Of a stretch of 64,000 nt of DNA, positions 12,556 through 23,616 are shown one piece after another. Where the stretch lies: the NCBI RefSeq assembly GCF_001761485.1, contig NC_090772.1, positions 1,672,501 through 1,736,500 of the forward strand. The letters are read 5' to 3'. The position numbers and the translations under genes were made by a program. Positions within the stretch are counted from its first letter, which is position 1. Every line of letters begins with the position of its first letter. Below the pieces are notes generated by a model, which was not told the origin of the DNA, made no database searches, and saw nothing but the letters and a program-made list of their open reading frames with translations. This stretch comes from Yarrowia lipolytica (taxonomy: Eukaryota > Ascomycota > Dipodascomycetes > Dipodascales).

Positions 12556-12673
12556 GGCTCGTCTCTCCCTCCCAACCACACTCACTTTTTTGCCCGTCTT
12601 CCCTTGCTAACACAAAAGTCAAGAACACAAACAACCACCCCAACCCCCTTACACACAAGACATATCTACAGCA

Positions 12674-13198
12674 ATGGTCAAGGTCGCCGATCTCATCCTC
12701 CGAGGACTCATTTTCATGTTTGCCGCCATCATCATGGGTCTGGCCGGTTCTCTCGCCTCCACCCACAAGAAGGGCCACTACAACCCCCAGGTGTCTTACG
12801 CTGTCTTCTGTGGCGCATGGTCCGCCCTCTTTGGTGTGTTCTACCCCGTGCTCGCCAACTTCATTGAGGCCATTGCCTTCCCCATTGTCATTCTCATCAT
12901 TGACTTCATCTCCTGGGTTCTGACCCTTGCCGGAGGTGCCGCTCTGGCCACCGCCATCCGATGCCACTCTTGCGGCAACATGAACTACGTCAACTCCAAC
13001 AAGGTGACCCAGGGCTCCAAGGGCCGATGCCGAAAGGCCCAGGCCACTGTTGCCTTCCTGTTCTTCGCCAACTTCTCCTTCCTGGCCACCATGATTCTGT
13101 CTGCCATCTCCGTCAAGCAGCTCGGCGCCTTCACCCTGCCCGGCCGATCTCGACGATCCGCTCCCCGAACCGGAATCCCCACCATGTCCCAGGTTTAA
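12674..13198 (+). CDS. NCE102: MARVEL-domain eisosome protein, Nce102/Fhn1 family
   Basis: The protein has 174 residues and four membrane segments at about 7-28, 40-62, 65-95 and 122-148, the MARVEL layout of yeast Nce102 (173 residues). Family knowledge: Nce102 sits in plasma-membrane eisosome/MCC domains, senses sphingolipids, restrains Pkh kinases and was first linked to non-classical export. Sequence features include the loop motif RCHSCGN (C97 and C100), a further cysteine near residue 119, and a basic cytosolic tail RSRRSAPRTG. The ATG follows a CA-rich leader and a TATA box. Codons are strongly biased to C-ending forms, which suggests high expression. The long antisense open frame here is a product of that bias. 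Confidence 0.92.
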   Translation: MVKVADLILRGLIFMFAAIIMGLAGSLASTHKKGHYNPQVSYAVFCGAWSALFGVFYPVLANFIEAIAFPIVILIIDFISWVLTLAGGAALATAIRCHSCGNMNYVNSNKVTQGSKGRCRKAQATVAFLFFANFSFLATMILSAISVKQLGAFTLPGRSRRSAPRTGIPTMSQV

Positions 13199-16100
13199 GC
13201 TTTGCGGCGAAACTCGATTCTCACCCTCGATAACTCGACTCACCCCCCTTAACTTAAAATTCACTTACGACAAACAAACGTCTGATACCGACTACCCCCT
13301 CGACTTCTCGCAATCTCGACTTTCAATCAGAGGACCTCAAACAACCACTTTTTTCTTACGATTCTAATTATTTACCCATTCATTAATTTCCCGTGCGCTC
13401 GTCCAGCAATGTCCGAGAGCATCCTGCCTGTGTCTCTGGGCCCATCCATTTAATTTGGGTCCATCCTCCTGGGCAGATTCCACAGTCCAGTTGTCGCCGA
13501 CTGGATGGTTAGTAGATCCGCCTTTTTTAGTTTGAACATGTTGCGAGTTGATACCTGAACATCAGAGTTTTAGCTTCTTGTACTAATATACATTCCTTTT
13601 AGTGAGGTCCTGTACACTGTACACTGTATTATATTGTAGCGTTGTATTTTTGATCCCTTGGTTTGTTCGTTATGCGGTGTACAAGTATGTACGATCTGTG
13701 GTGATGACTGCTATTTGAAAAAGTCACTGTTGAATAGACTTTTTGTTATAAGGTTAGGCTTTTATTCTTGACCACTTCTGGACAGGATGTTACCGAAAAA
13801 GTGTGGAATGTGCGGCGTTCTGGGAGGGATGCACATGAGCAACGCAATCAGCAAGTGTACCGGGTTTTCGTGGTCACTTTTGCAGGCGGCAGTGGAAGGT
13901 GGAGGGGAGGTTTTTCAGCGGTCGCTGGGGTCTGGGGCGTTCTTCTTTTTTGGTTTTGGCTGCTAAATTTGCCAAGGGCAACACGTATGGTTTTGAGTAG
14001 GGGGTAAAAAAGAAACTTGACAGGGATGTGTGGTGTTTGTCGAGAGTGAAGTGAAAATGGACACGTCTTAGTGCTTGAGTCAATATGAGAAAACCAATAT
14101 GGAATTGGCCTTGTGCGAGGGGCAGAATGGACCATTAGTTGCGCAACCAACCTTGCATGGTCGAGTTTTTCAGTCGAATCGGTCCGGAGTAGCAGGTAGT
14201 GGGAGATGGTCCGGGGTTTTAGGAGGTTGGCCAAGTTCCTGGAAGGGTTTTGACAGGAAACGAAAAGTGGAAGCACGAGTGGGAGGTTGTCGTTGGAGTG
14301 GAGGATTCAGTGCTGACGGATTACTGACGGGCTCTGCGACTCTCGATTCACGCGCCCGACTCTGCCGACTCTCCCTCCGCTTGCTTTCATTCCAAAGTCT
14401 ACTGCTATCATCTCTTTTGGTCCCTCGGGTGTCCCAAAAGGGCGATATGGTTTGGGCCGTACATCCAACCAGACAGCCATGGAACGACAAGTAGAGGTGC
14501 AAGAGTCTGCGGAGCTGCATCGGGGTCGTCGGGGATAACAGATCCATGGTCGGATACGGCCTTGTTGTTTTCTTGGCGGCCCAGACCCGTTTCGCGGCCG
14601 TGTCCAACTGGTCTCTACAGTCACCACTTAGACCTCATTCCAGATCGACGGAATGTCCTGCCGCACCATTGTTGAAAGCCTGAGCCAGAGCTTGAGGTTG
14701 AAATTCAGGGGTTGCGGGAGTATGCGTTGCTGAGGAGCAGACGAGACGGAGCTGTTATTCCTCTCCAAAACGTCCTCCTTGGCCTGTCTGTAATGTGCCT
14801 CTTGTTTGGCATCCGTATATGCCATGCCATGTACATGAGCAGACAGAGCCAATGACAAACGTGACAATACAAGGAGATAAAACAAAACCTCAGAATTCAG
14901 GGCTCAATTGAACATCTACATCTTTCTGTCAACACAGCCAACATCGCGTACTCTCCATACCTTACACCCCCATGCCTACAGTGCAAAAGCCGCTCCCTAC
15001 CGTCTCCACTCGTCTCTCCAGACCCGCCGATACACCAGTGTACAGTCCTCTGCATAATAAGAATGTTCCTGGGTATTCACCGACTGTACGTGGAAGCTAC
15101 TGTATATACAGTGCGCGATACAGCGCTAAAACAACCAGATCGTCTGCTTGTAGATCCTGGCTTGACTTTACACGCAGGTATTTCACGTGAAATGTTTGGA
15201 GAGGGTTGCCTTGACAACCACTGCAGTTGACGACCCAAAACAAACAAGTTTCGCCCTGAAAAACGAGCTCATCATGTGACCATCAGTTGCAAAGGCCGCG
15301 GACACGTTTAAAACACGTACAATACACGTCCGTGTCACCCGTCTACTTGTAGTCTCTTATAGCGGCTGTATACAGGCCCACCATGTCATCACACCAATAG
15401 ATATAAGATTCGAAACTTTTCCAAATCGAGATGACAGGTAAACAAGGTCACGTGAGAAGCCGTAGCCCACTCGCAATTCACCCACGTGATCGGTACACCT
15501 GGACAGGATTATGGATGTCATTAGACATGTCTTAGTTGGGGTTGTGTTGTGTTGTGAGAGGAAAGTTGGTTGGAGTGAATGAGACAGAGACATGTGGACA
15601 TTCTAGCTCTGGGTCGGTAGAGTGGGAATGTGGGGATAAAAGTGGTGTCATTCGACTCTTCTCACTGAGGGGGTTTCAACCGTATAGTCCTCTTCATATT
15701 TGCGCCATTACTGGGCTACAAATCTGGTGCAGTCTCTTGTTGCTATGAGACGATGTCTAGATGTGGGCAGATTGCACTCATTTTACACGTTAGACTCCAG
15801 TGGAAGGCTCGATGATGTCAAGGTGCACATTCAGAGACCCCTCAGATGTGACAGCACGAGTCGGAGGGCTTATTTGGTGCTTGCGATTGCAGAATACGAG
15901 GGTCAACACTTGGTTCTGAGACATGGTTTCACCGACAAGTTTCCTGAGGGAATTATTTGCTGAAACAGGGGTGGTATTAGTTGTGCCATCTGGTGGGATG
16001 ATAATATCGTGTTCGATAAACTGCGATACAGGTTCACTAGCGCTATGTTACTGGGTATGATCCTCATGGAGATAGGTGGGGATAAGAGGAGATAGGGGAT

Positions 16101-17840
16101 GGGATGCAACCGGACACAGGACATGATAATAACACAGCAAGACGGGGTGGATTGCTTTGTTGGAGAAGATAAATAACCTCCTACGGTTTATTAGTCGATG
16201 ACTATTTGATTCTAGTAGTCTCTAACGTGTCCAGTGTTTTCTACAAGGAGATAGGGCTACTGTCAGTATCTACCCACATCAGATTTGATATACCTGCGAG
16301 TGTGAGTACCTTTGACTATTCTCATTAATGCAAGTACACATTCCTCGAACAAGCCAAGAACTGTGCCTGCTTTGACACCTACCGCTCCATTGTACCTGTT
16401 TTACTGACAATGCATTGTGATTGCATCCGGCTACAGTAGCCCACAAGTCCTCATACTAGTACACTTAGCAGTCACAGGGCACGAAAACCCGACTAAAACG
16501 TGTCAGTAGTTCGGAGCCAAGGAAAAGTGCGTTTATCAGTTAGAACGGTTGGAGAAGATTACGTCTTCGGGCCACTTTGAACCGCATGTGACAGAGACGT
16601 GGGTAGTAGGTAGAATGATGGAGATCGGGTAGAATGATGGAGATTAGGTAGAACGATGGAGATTAGATAGAACGATGGACATCAATAGAAGGGTGTAGGG
16701 GAGGGTATCTTATGTAGCAGTCGATATCTGGACCGACTGACCATTGCAAAATTCTTGTAAATCCTCTACTCCTGAAGACATCACCACTGGCTTCAACTGG
16801 TCTCTTCGCAAGAATACTGGTAGTCAGTATAAGACATGATCTTGAGGTCCACGAGGGCGGACTTTTCATGTACAGTCCAACGTGACAATGGCAGCAGACC
16901 CTCTCAAACCGAGACCATCCTTTTCCCCCCTAATGTTGATGTTTCAAGCCGGAAATAGATGTTGTGCTCATGGTCTCGAAGAGTGGTGGCAGACACAAGA
17001 TGTAGGCCAAGATGAAGTAAAAATACACGTGAAATCAAGCAATTCTGACGACCATATGTTTTACAAGCACACAGAAGGCATTTATTACGTTCAAATGGTT
17101 ACTGAGAGACCTTAGGCATTATCAAGAGACCACTGCGTGTGATACAAGATGAATATAATCACAAAAAGCAGATATATATGATTAAAAATGCTCATTATTA
17201 CTATTAATCATCTTTCTATGGCAGCAAACGCAGTATTATCGATTTTCGACTTTTCTGACTTCATAGATCCTACAGGAAAATGTTCTTGACGCCGTAGAGA
17301 ACGCCAAAAACGAGTAACACGGATGCCATTGACATCATTGGAATCAGAATGATTCAGTTGACAATATTCAATGATTTTTCAAAAGTTTCTGGCAGTTTGC
17401 CAAATAACCCCATTCCGGGCCAGATGGCGTATTAAAACAACAGCTAGTAGTCATTGAAATATGAATACAATGACGCCAAAAAGTACACCGTTGGAATACC
17501 CGGTCTCTGAAGATTCATTTCATCTTTTCATTTGTTCCAATATACTGGATATATGGAGATTGGGCTGACAAAGTATCAACTATGCTGGTCGACCACAGTA
17601 TATAGAGCAGAAAAGAGACCCAAGATCACCAGAAACAACAGGCGCTCTACTAAACCCATCATTTTACACAACAAACATCACAATCTCGCACACCACATTA
17701 CAAGTACGTCGACTTGGTAATTATGATCTATAATTCATTCTATACATAATCAAATCTGAGTGGAATTGATGTGGGGGGGGGGAGGTTAGGATTGGCATCT
17801 CCACCGACTTTCGCTTCTTTTGTCCGCTCGGTCACATCAG
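13199..17840. other. Intergenic between NCE102 and the GH81 gene
   Basis: These 4.6 kb carry no supported gene. They contain a 14-bp palindrome (15099-15112), CACGTG boxes near 15.2-15.5 kb, a 19-bp tandem repeat (16609-16684), a hydrophobic short frame interrupted by TGA (17279-17416) and a run of ten G (17773-17782). Confidence 0.55.
16609..16684 (+). repeat. 19-bp tandem repeat, four copies
   Basis: The unit is GGTAGAATGATGGAGATTA. Copies 1 to 3 differ at one to three positions, and the fourth begins GATAG and is the most diverged. This is a plain minisatellite. Confidence 0.85.
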
Positions 17841-20792
17841 CTACTTGCCCCCCATGCCAGCAATCATGGTCAAACTCCACGCCAGGCTCATACCAGGATC
17901 CAGCCACTGAGGCTGCATACCCTGGGTGAAGAACTTCCAACTGGCGTTGGGGTCAAAAAGTGCCCGATCCAGCTGAAGAATACCCTTCCAGCCGGAATCA
18001 ACACCGTCCACAAAGGTGGACACACGCTGATCCCACTCCTGCCGCACAAACTCCTCGTCTCGCATGTAGGACGAAATGGGAGTGGTAGGCAGCATGTGGA
18101 TACCAATGATGAACTCTGGGTTAATACCAAAGTAGGTGGCATGGTCAACTTTGTTCTCAAAGGTGATACCGGGCACCTTGTTCTTGATGAACTTGGCGGG
18201 CTGGTTGGTGTTGTCGTCCTTCATGAACCAGTAAATGTTCATAGCACGTCGCATCACAGCCAACATGAGGTTGGCTCGAGCCTCCATGGCCTGGTTGCCG
18301 CTAACCTGCCCCCACAGCTTCATACCGTAGGCGAAGTGATAGTCTTCAGAAGAAGACTCCTCGTCCTTTCCATCAGCAGACAGAAATAGACCCTTGGCCC
18401 ACGAGTGACCCATATACCAATCAAAAGATCGAGACACTGGAAAGTGGCGATCGTCATGCGACGGGTTGGCGGCGTCTCGCAGCAATGTATCGACCCACTC
18501 CCGGTTCTGGTTCAACCACTGACCATCTCCAATCTCAGCATCAACCTTGGCAATGATAGCAGCAGCATGAATGAAGTAGGAGAAGTGGAAGTGGTGATCG
18601 TTGTAGTAAGTGTTTCCGAAATCGGCATTGGGGTCGTTGAAGCCAGCAACGGAAATCACACCCTTCCAGGTCGTGTCGTAAACTAGAGGGTTCTGTTGCT
18701 TATTGGTGGCAAACATTGAAAAGATCTGCTTGCATCGGTCTAGAAGAGTTCGAGCCCGATCCTTGTCGCCCAAGACATCGTTCAAAACAAGTAGAATGGT
18801 CGCAAACTTATCAACGCCCTTGCCAGAGAAGTACATAGAGTCGAGATTGGCCTGGCCGTTGATATCCTGGTCCATCTCCTTGCTAGCTGCGTCAAAAATG
18901 AGCCTGAGCGCATTCTGGTCCTGCAGCTGGCTCTGCAAGTCTCGCTTGAGAGGCTTGGGAAGGAATCCAATGTCCCGAGGAAGAGTCTGCTCGGCCATGG
19001 TGAACCGGTCGGTGTTATATCCAATGGCAACACCCTTGGCACACGTGTCGAGACGACAGGGGGTCTCTCGCTGCCTGATCTCGTCAACCATGACATGACT
19101 CTGGTGCTCCAGCGCGTACATGAGGGGAAATCCACACTGGGACTGGCCCTCAGTGGGAAACTCTAGTGAGTAAATGCCTCTCAGGCCATCATTGTCAATG
19201 GTGCCAGATACAGAGCCGCCAGTGGCATATTTGCCGGCAGCAGCATCAAGAGCCTGCTCGCTTCCGGGAGTCTCGGGAAGCACGGCAATCTGAATGACAG
19301 CGTTCTGAGCAGCAGAAGTGGCGGCAAAGTGCTGAGGAGATGACTGGTTGAACTGCAGAGCCCCATCAGGTGCATTGACGTACATGATCCATACAACCTG
19401 GTTGTTGAGAGTCAGCTTGTATTTTTGTATGTCGCTTCTGACATTCTGGACACGCTCAATGTTGGCAAAGCCGACCTGAGAGCCAATGATGGGCCCCACG
19501 CCGTTGTACTTGGCCGTAACCATGCCCATTCCTCGGACAAGAGGGGCAGTAAGACCAGCTGGTCCGCGGCCGATCTGAAGATCAACGCTCAAATGGTCCA
19601 TTTTGTCCACGACCATGTCCATGCCCTGGGAAAACTCATGGGCTCCGAGGACGAGCGACATAATTCCCACAGGGTTGAAGTAAAACTGGGAGGGGTTCTG
19701 GTCGGGGTCGGGGCCGTAGACAAGCTGGGACGCACGGGTGTGCGAGATGGCCAGACCCTGGAAGTTGTCTGTCTTGGACCACCACACAGAGTAGGGGTAG
19801 ACGTAGGCCGGCAGGTCTCGGTCGCCCAGCAGCATGTTGGCATAAAACTTGTTGGTTTGCTGAGGACCGTCTCGAGCGACAGGGGGTTTGAGAGGGTGTT
19901 CTCGGCGTTCAAACTGACTCATGGGGTCGCTCGTGGCGATGGGAACAAAGGGGTTTCCGTTGAACATGGCGGTAGGTTTGGATTGAATGGAAGTGGTGGT
20001 CTTGGTCGCAGGCAGTTTATATTTGGTGGGTCTGTCACTGACGATGATCAATGGTCTCGAATGGGTGGCAACGAAGATACTCTTGTTAGTGATTGAGGCA
20101 GTAGAAGATGAAGATGACCGACGCTTGGACGAAGACGTGGACGACTGTGACAGTGTAGTACTCACAAAAGAAGTAAAGCTGACAGAAATAGTGACAGATG
20201 TACTGCTCTTTGAAGCATCAAAGGTCGGGGAGGTAGCAGGAAAGCCTCGGGGACTGCTGGAACTAGTGTCGGAGTTACTAGATCTGACGAGTGTACTGGT
20301 GACTCTGACGGTTTCTGTTAAAGTCGTGGTGGGGTCGGAGGAGCTCTGTTTTGCGTCTGGGTCACTAACGACGTTGATGACACGTGTGGAAGTGGCTCTT
20401 GTCGAAATGCTACCGGAAGAGAGAGATGTGCTCTGGTCTGGTGCTGCAGCACGGTTGGTGTCCGTGTTTAAGTTGGCGTTAGGGTTGAGAGAGTTTGGGT
20501 ACGATGAGGGGACGGAGGGTGTGGTAATAACGACGTAAAAGTGGTCGGATTCGGATTTTGATAAGAGAATTGGGATTTTGGAGACTCCAGGAATCGAAAT
20601 ATATGCTCCATTTGTCAATTGAGTGCCAGAAACACCAGCTGGATGGGTTCCACTTTTAGTCCCATTCCAAAACAGAGTTGAAGAGCGTGACATATGTGCG
20701 CTCCCATCTCCAGACTCCATTGTTGCTGCACCTGCACATGTAGACAGCACTAACAATATGATGAGATGGTAGGGAGGGCGATAGAAGAACAT
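17841..20792 (-). CDS. ENG1: Secreted endo-1,3-beta-glucanase, glycoside hydrolase family 81
   Basis: The protein has 983 residues from the ATG at 20792; an upstream in-frame GTG at 20795 is not a credible start. Family knowledge: GH81 enzymes cleave internal 1,3-beta-glucan bonds with inversion, and Eng1/Dse4 dissolves the septum during cell separation. Residues 1-24 form a signal peptide (hydrophobic LIILLVLSTCAGA). Residues of about 60-240 are a Ser/Thr-rich, probably O-glycosylated linker, as in Eng1 but not in the cytosolic Eng2/Acf2. The catalytic region fills about 290-983. It includes NTYYNDHHFHFSYF (from about 727, proposed acid Asp near 732) and DGKDEESSSEDY (from about 807, catalytic Glu region). 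The frame is unbroken. The assignment to GH81 is firm; the choice of ENG1 over a paralogue is inferred from the signal and linker. Confidence 0.9.
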   Translation of the reverse strand: MFFYRPPYHLIILLVLSTCAGAATMESGDGSAHMSRSSTLFWNGTKSGTHPAGVSGTQLTNGAYISIPGVSKIPILLSKSESDHFYVVITTPSVPSSYPNSLNPNANLNTDTNRAAAPDQSTSLSSGSISTRATSTRVINVVSDPDAKQSSSDPTTTLTETVRVTSTLVRSSNSDTSSSSPRGFPATSPTFDASKSSTSVTISVSFTSFVSTTLSQSSTSSSKRRSSSSSTASITNKSIFVATHSRPLIIVSDRPTKYKLPATKTTTSIQSKPTAMFNGNPFVPIATSDPMSQFERREHPLKPPVARDGPQQTNKFYANMLLGDRDLPAYVYPYSVWWSKTDNFQGLAISHTRASQLVYGPDPDQNPSQFYFNPVGIMSLVLGAHEFSQGMDMVVDKMDHLSVDLQIGRGPAGLTAPLVRGMGMVTAKYNGVGPIIGSQVGFANIERVQNVRSDIQKYKLTLNNQVVWIMYVNAPDGALQFNQSSPQHFAATSAAQNAVIQIAVLPETPGSEQALDAAAGKYATGGSVSGTIDNDGLRGIYSLEFPTEGQSQCGFPLMYALEHQSHVMVDEIRQRETPCRLDTCAKGVAIGYNTDRFTMAEQTLPRDIGFLPKPLKRDLQSQLQDQNALRLIFDAASKEMDQDINGQANLDSMYFSGKGVDKFATILLVLNDVLGDKDRARTLLDRCKQIFSMFATNKQQNPLVYDTTWKGVISVAGFNDPNADFGNTYYNDHHFHFSYFIHAAAIIAKVDAEIGDGQWLNQNREWVDTLLRDAANPSHDDRHFPVSRSFDWYMGHSWAKGLFLSADGKDEESSSEDYHFAYGMKLWGQVSGNQAMEARANLMLAVMRRAMNIYWFMKDDNTNQPAKFIKNKVPGITFENKVDHATYFGINPEFIIGIHMLPTTPISSYMRDEEFVRQEWDQRVSTFVDGVDSGWKGILQLDRALFDPNASWKFFTQGMQPQWLDPGMSLAWSLTMIAGMGGK

Positions 20793-21460
20793 CACGTGAT
20801 GGGGGAAAACGAGGGTGATTAATGGAGAGTAGGTTTGTGTAACGAGTTTTTGGGTAACGAGTGTGTTTGTTGCCTGAGACGTCGTAGTGCCTGGAGTGGA
20901 AGGGATGTCTTCAGCTTGGGTCTCGTCGGAGGTCTGAGACGGCCACGTTCGTTCAGTAATAAGCGTGAGGTTCAGAATGAGGTTCAGGGATGTAGGGAGA
21001 GGTTCAGCTATTCATATATGTACCACCATTGAGGCTGTTACATCTCTTCGTTGTGTCGTCGCTTCTTGCGGGAAGGTCTCGTGTGAGAGAGACTGCTTGT
21101 AGCCGAAGAAGTACTTGTGGAAGTGGTATTGAAGGTATTGAAAGAGAAGAATACTTAAATGGTCGATTCGATCTCTCAGATATATCTGCAGCAGCTTTAT
21201 CTCAATAATACCCTGAAACAGGACGCTTATCTCTCACCAGCCTCAATGATTGGGGCGGCTTCGATATCGTTTGTTTTGACTAGTTTAGTTGAGACATTAG
21301 GTAGAGTTATAGTGGAAATTTGTGGGGGGATTCTTATGATGCTGCCAAACATGCATGGAGCTGATATAGTATCAATTCCAAGCAGATTTCTTGGTATCGC
21401 GTGTATGACTAGGCACAAATCGGAATACCTTTCGAGGTTGGACTTTTTTTCCGTCAAACT
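20793..21460. other. Intergenic between the GH81 gene and tRNA-Ser
   Basis: This is the promoter region of the minus-strand GH81 gene. A CACGTG box sits at its start codon. There is no further gene or repeat that I can support. Confidence 0.5.
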
Positions 21461-21542
21461 GGCAACCTGGCCGAGCGGTTAAGGCGAGAGATTAGAAATC
21501 TCTTGGGGTTTCCCCGCGTAGGTTCGAATCCTGCGGTTGTCG
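21461..21542 (+). tRNA. tRNA-Ser (anticodon AGA)
   Basis: An 82-nt cloverleaf with the long variable arm of class II tRNAs. The acceptor is GGCAACC/GGTTGTC with discriminator G, as serine tRNAs have. The anticodon stem AGAGA/TCTCT encloses TTAGAAA, giving anticodon AGA. The T arm carries GGTTCGAATCC. Five T at 21548-21552 act as terminator. It looks intact and has no intron. Confidence 0.95.
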
Positions 21543-21711
21543 CCATCTTTTTGCTGCCCTTTTTGTCATTTTGCTGCCAGTTATAGTCTCCACCGTTTCG
21601 ACAGCTACAGTAAAGTAAATACTGTACTCGTACTCTCCATTCAAACATAACTTTTATCTATTTTGTATATCTCATTAAATACAAGTCTTGATGGACTCGA
21701 CAATAAATTAA

Positions 21712-23616
21712 TTAACCGGCAACAGGAGATTTGCAGGTGAAAGAAGAGGTGTTTCCTCCAGGGGCGTCGAAAGCCTGGACCAGGTTGTAGACCGAGGCAT
21801 AGGCTCCCAAAATGGCAGTGGCCAGAGACATGAGGAAGATGATAATGTTGAAGAGCATCCACCAGGGTCGGCCAGTCAGTCCTCGCTTCCATCGGCTCCA
21901 GTTCTTCCACGTGTCGATTCGAGTAACGGTATTTGTGGAGGGATCGTAATGGTCCTCCTTGGAGGCCTCTTCCTGAAGGGTAAGACCGGCGTACAGGAAG
22001 GGAGGCAGAGTGTAGGAGAACTGCAGAATACAGATAGCTCCAACCAGAGAGACCAGAGAAGAGAACTGGGGGATGGCAGAAGCAATAACAAAGGCAACAG
22101 CCCAGTAAACGAAGACAGCAAGGGTCCACAAAACTCGTCCTCCAGCAGAATCAGTAATGTTGGGGAGTCGCAGAACTCGCTGGAACACGGTTCGGTAGAC
22201 AACCTTGACACCAACGTTACCGTACAGAGCGGCGGCAATGAGGGCAGAAACAACTCCGATCATGTTGAGGGCATCCTGCCAGTTCTTCTCGTATCGAGTC
22301 TCACTGGGGACACCCTGGTTGGCGGGGTTCATGACAAACTGGCCCTGGTAGGCGTAGACAAAGACTCCAAAAAGCATGTAACAGCAGTAGATGACGGTCT
22401 GGGCGGTCAGCATTCCCTTGATGAAGTCTCTTGGTCGTCGCATCTCGGCGCAGAACTCGACAAACATCATTGCTCCTCCGTACGAGTAGACAATGTTCAT
22501 GAGACCCTGCAGCTGGGTCTGGAAGGGGATATCGGTGGCGACAGCGGAGGTCTTTTTGGGAGGCAGAGGGGAGCCGTATACAAGCTCGTTACCTCGCACG
22601 TTGATACCGTACTGTCGGGCGAGACCCATAGTGGCGAAACAAATGGCCAAGTTCATCCAGATGGCAAAGTTGGCGAGGAAACCAAAGTTCTTAAGAGATC
22701 GAATCTGACCAACAAGCATACCGGCTCCCATGAAGATGATACAGAGGGCAGCGAAACAAACGTGGGACTTGCCGTCTTCGGAATGGTTGGCAGCGACCTG
22801 GGACAGAGCCTGACCGTTGGAAAGAACCAGAACACCGACATTACACCACAGCTGGATAGACTGCAGCAGATCGACGGCGAGTCGGAAAACGGGGCCGTAG
22901 ATTCGGGTGGCCATGTCTCCGTAGGTTCGCATGGGGTATTGGGGACTGTCCATCTTCATGTACATCTTGAAAATTAGCCATCCGGTGTAGGCGGCAGTAA
23001 CCGCGAGAACAGTGAAAAGGAAGATACCGGGGAAGTATCCGAGAGTGGAAATGGAGTAGGGAGCACCTGTGGGGCCCATGATATCAGTAGTGATCAGATA
23101 GAAGACAGACATCCACGAGGCCGTTTTGAGGGCCTTGTTGGCCACAGCCATGTCCTCCTTGGCGCCGGGAATGCCTTCAAGCACGCCCTCCTTTTCGTGG
23201 TCGTGGTTATGGGTGTGGTCTCCTCGGTAGTCGTCGGGGTAATCCTGTTTTTCGAGCGCAGCTTCTTCCGAGGCCTGTTCAGACACAATGACGGGCTCGG
23301 AGTTTACCACCTCAGGCTCCTTTTTCTTGAAGAAGCGGGCAAAGCCCGGAATCAGCGTAATCTGGTCCGGAGGCAATGTGTCTTCTCGTCGTCGCTGGAT
23401 GGCGGCGTAGTAGTAGTAGGCCTCTCGGGGAGCGTGGTAGTTGAGCTGGTCCGAGTCGGCCTCCTCGATGATCATGATGGGCTCGTTGGCGGCATCCAGA
23501 TGCGGATGGTCGTGATGGTGGTGTTCTTCATGGCCCTCGTAAGCGGGAGCCGGGTCGGATCCGTCGGCTGCTCCAGCCTCAGGCTTCTCCTTCTTGAATC
23601 GAGAAAAGACGCCCAT
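21712..23616 (-). CDS. Mtr-type neutral amino acid permease (Aa_trans family)
   Basis: The protein has 634 residues from the ATG at 23616; the frame runs 17 codons further to a GTG, which is not used. It resembles the fungal Mtr/AVT branch of amino acid/auxin permeases, H+-coupled importers of neutral aliphatic and aromatic amino acids (family knowledge). About 165 hydrophilic residues come first, with His-rich patches at about 28-39 and 133-141 and a basic FKKKEPE. About eleven membrane segments follow from residue 166, opening with ITTDIMGPTGAPYS. The LYGNVGVKVVYR loop and the QFSYTLPPFLYAG segment are typical of this branch. The tail is cytosolic. The long histidine-bearing N-terminus is unusual and may serve in regulation or metal binding (inference). 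The substrate is not proven. Confidence 0.85.
   Translation of the reverse strand: MGVFSRFKKEKPEAGAADGSDPAPAYEGHEEHHHHDHPHLDAANEPIMIIEEADSDQLNYHAPREAYYYYAAIQRRREDTLPPDQITLIPGFARFFKKKEPEVVNSEPVIVSEQASEEAALEKQDYPDDYRGDHTHNHDHEKEGVLEGIPGAKEDMAVANKALKTASWMSVFYLITTDIMGPTGAPYSISTLGYFPGIFLFTVLAVTAAYTGWLIFKMYMKMDSPQYPMRTYGDMATRIYGPVFRLAVDLLQSIQLWCNVGVLVLSNGQALSQVAANHSEDGKSHVCFAALCIIFMGAGMLVGQIRSLKNFGFLANFAIWMNLAICFATMGLARQYGINVRGNELVYGSPLPPKKTSAVATDIPFQTQLQGLMNIVYSYGGAMMFVEFCAEMRRPRDFIKGMLTAQTVIYCCYMLFGVFVYAYQGQFVMNPANQGVPSETRYEKNWQDALNMIGVVSALIAAALYGNVGVKVVYRTVFQRVLRLPNITDSAGGRVLWTLAVFVYWAVAFVIASAIPQFSSLVSLVGAICILQFSYTLPPFLYAGLTLQEEASKEDHYDPSTNTVTRIDTWKNWSRWKRGLTGRPWWMLFNIIIFLMSLATAILGAYASVYNLVQAFDAPGGNTSSFTCKSPVAG

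Noticed and set aside
12230-13264. Minus-strand open frame of 344 codons opposite NCE102
   Set aside because: It is a by-product of the strong codon bias of NCE102; composition is Gly/Glu/Asp-rich without domains, and the sense gene is certain.
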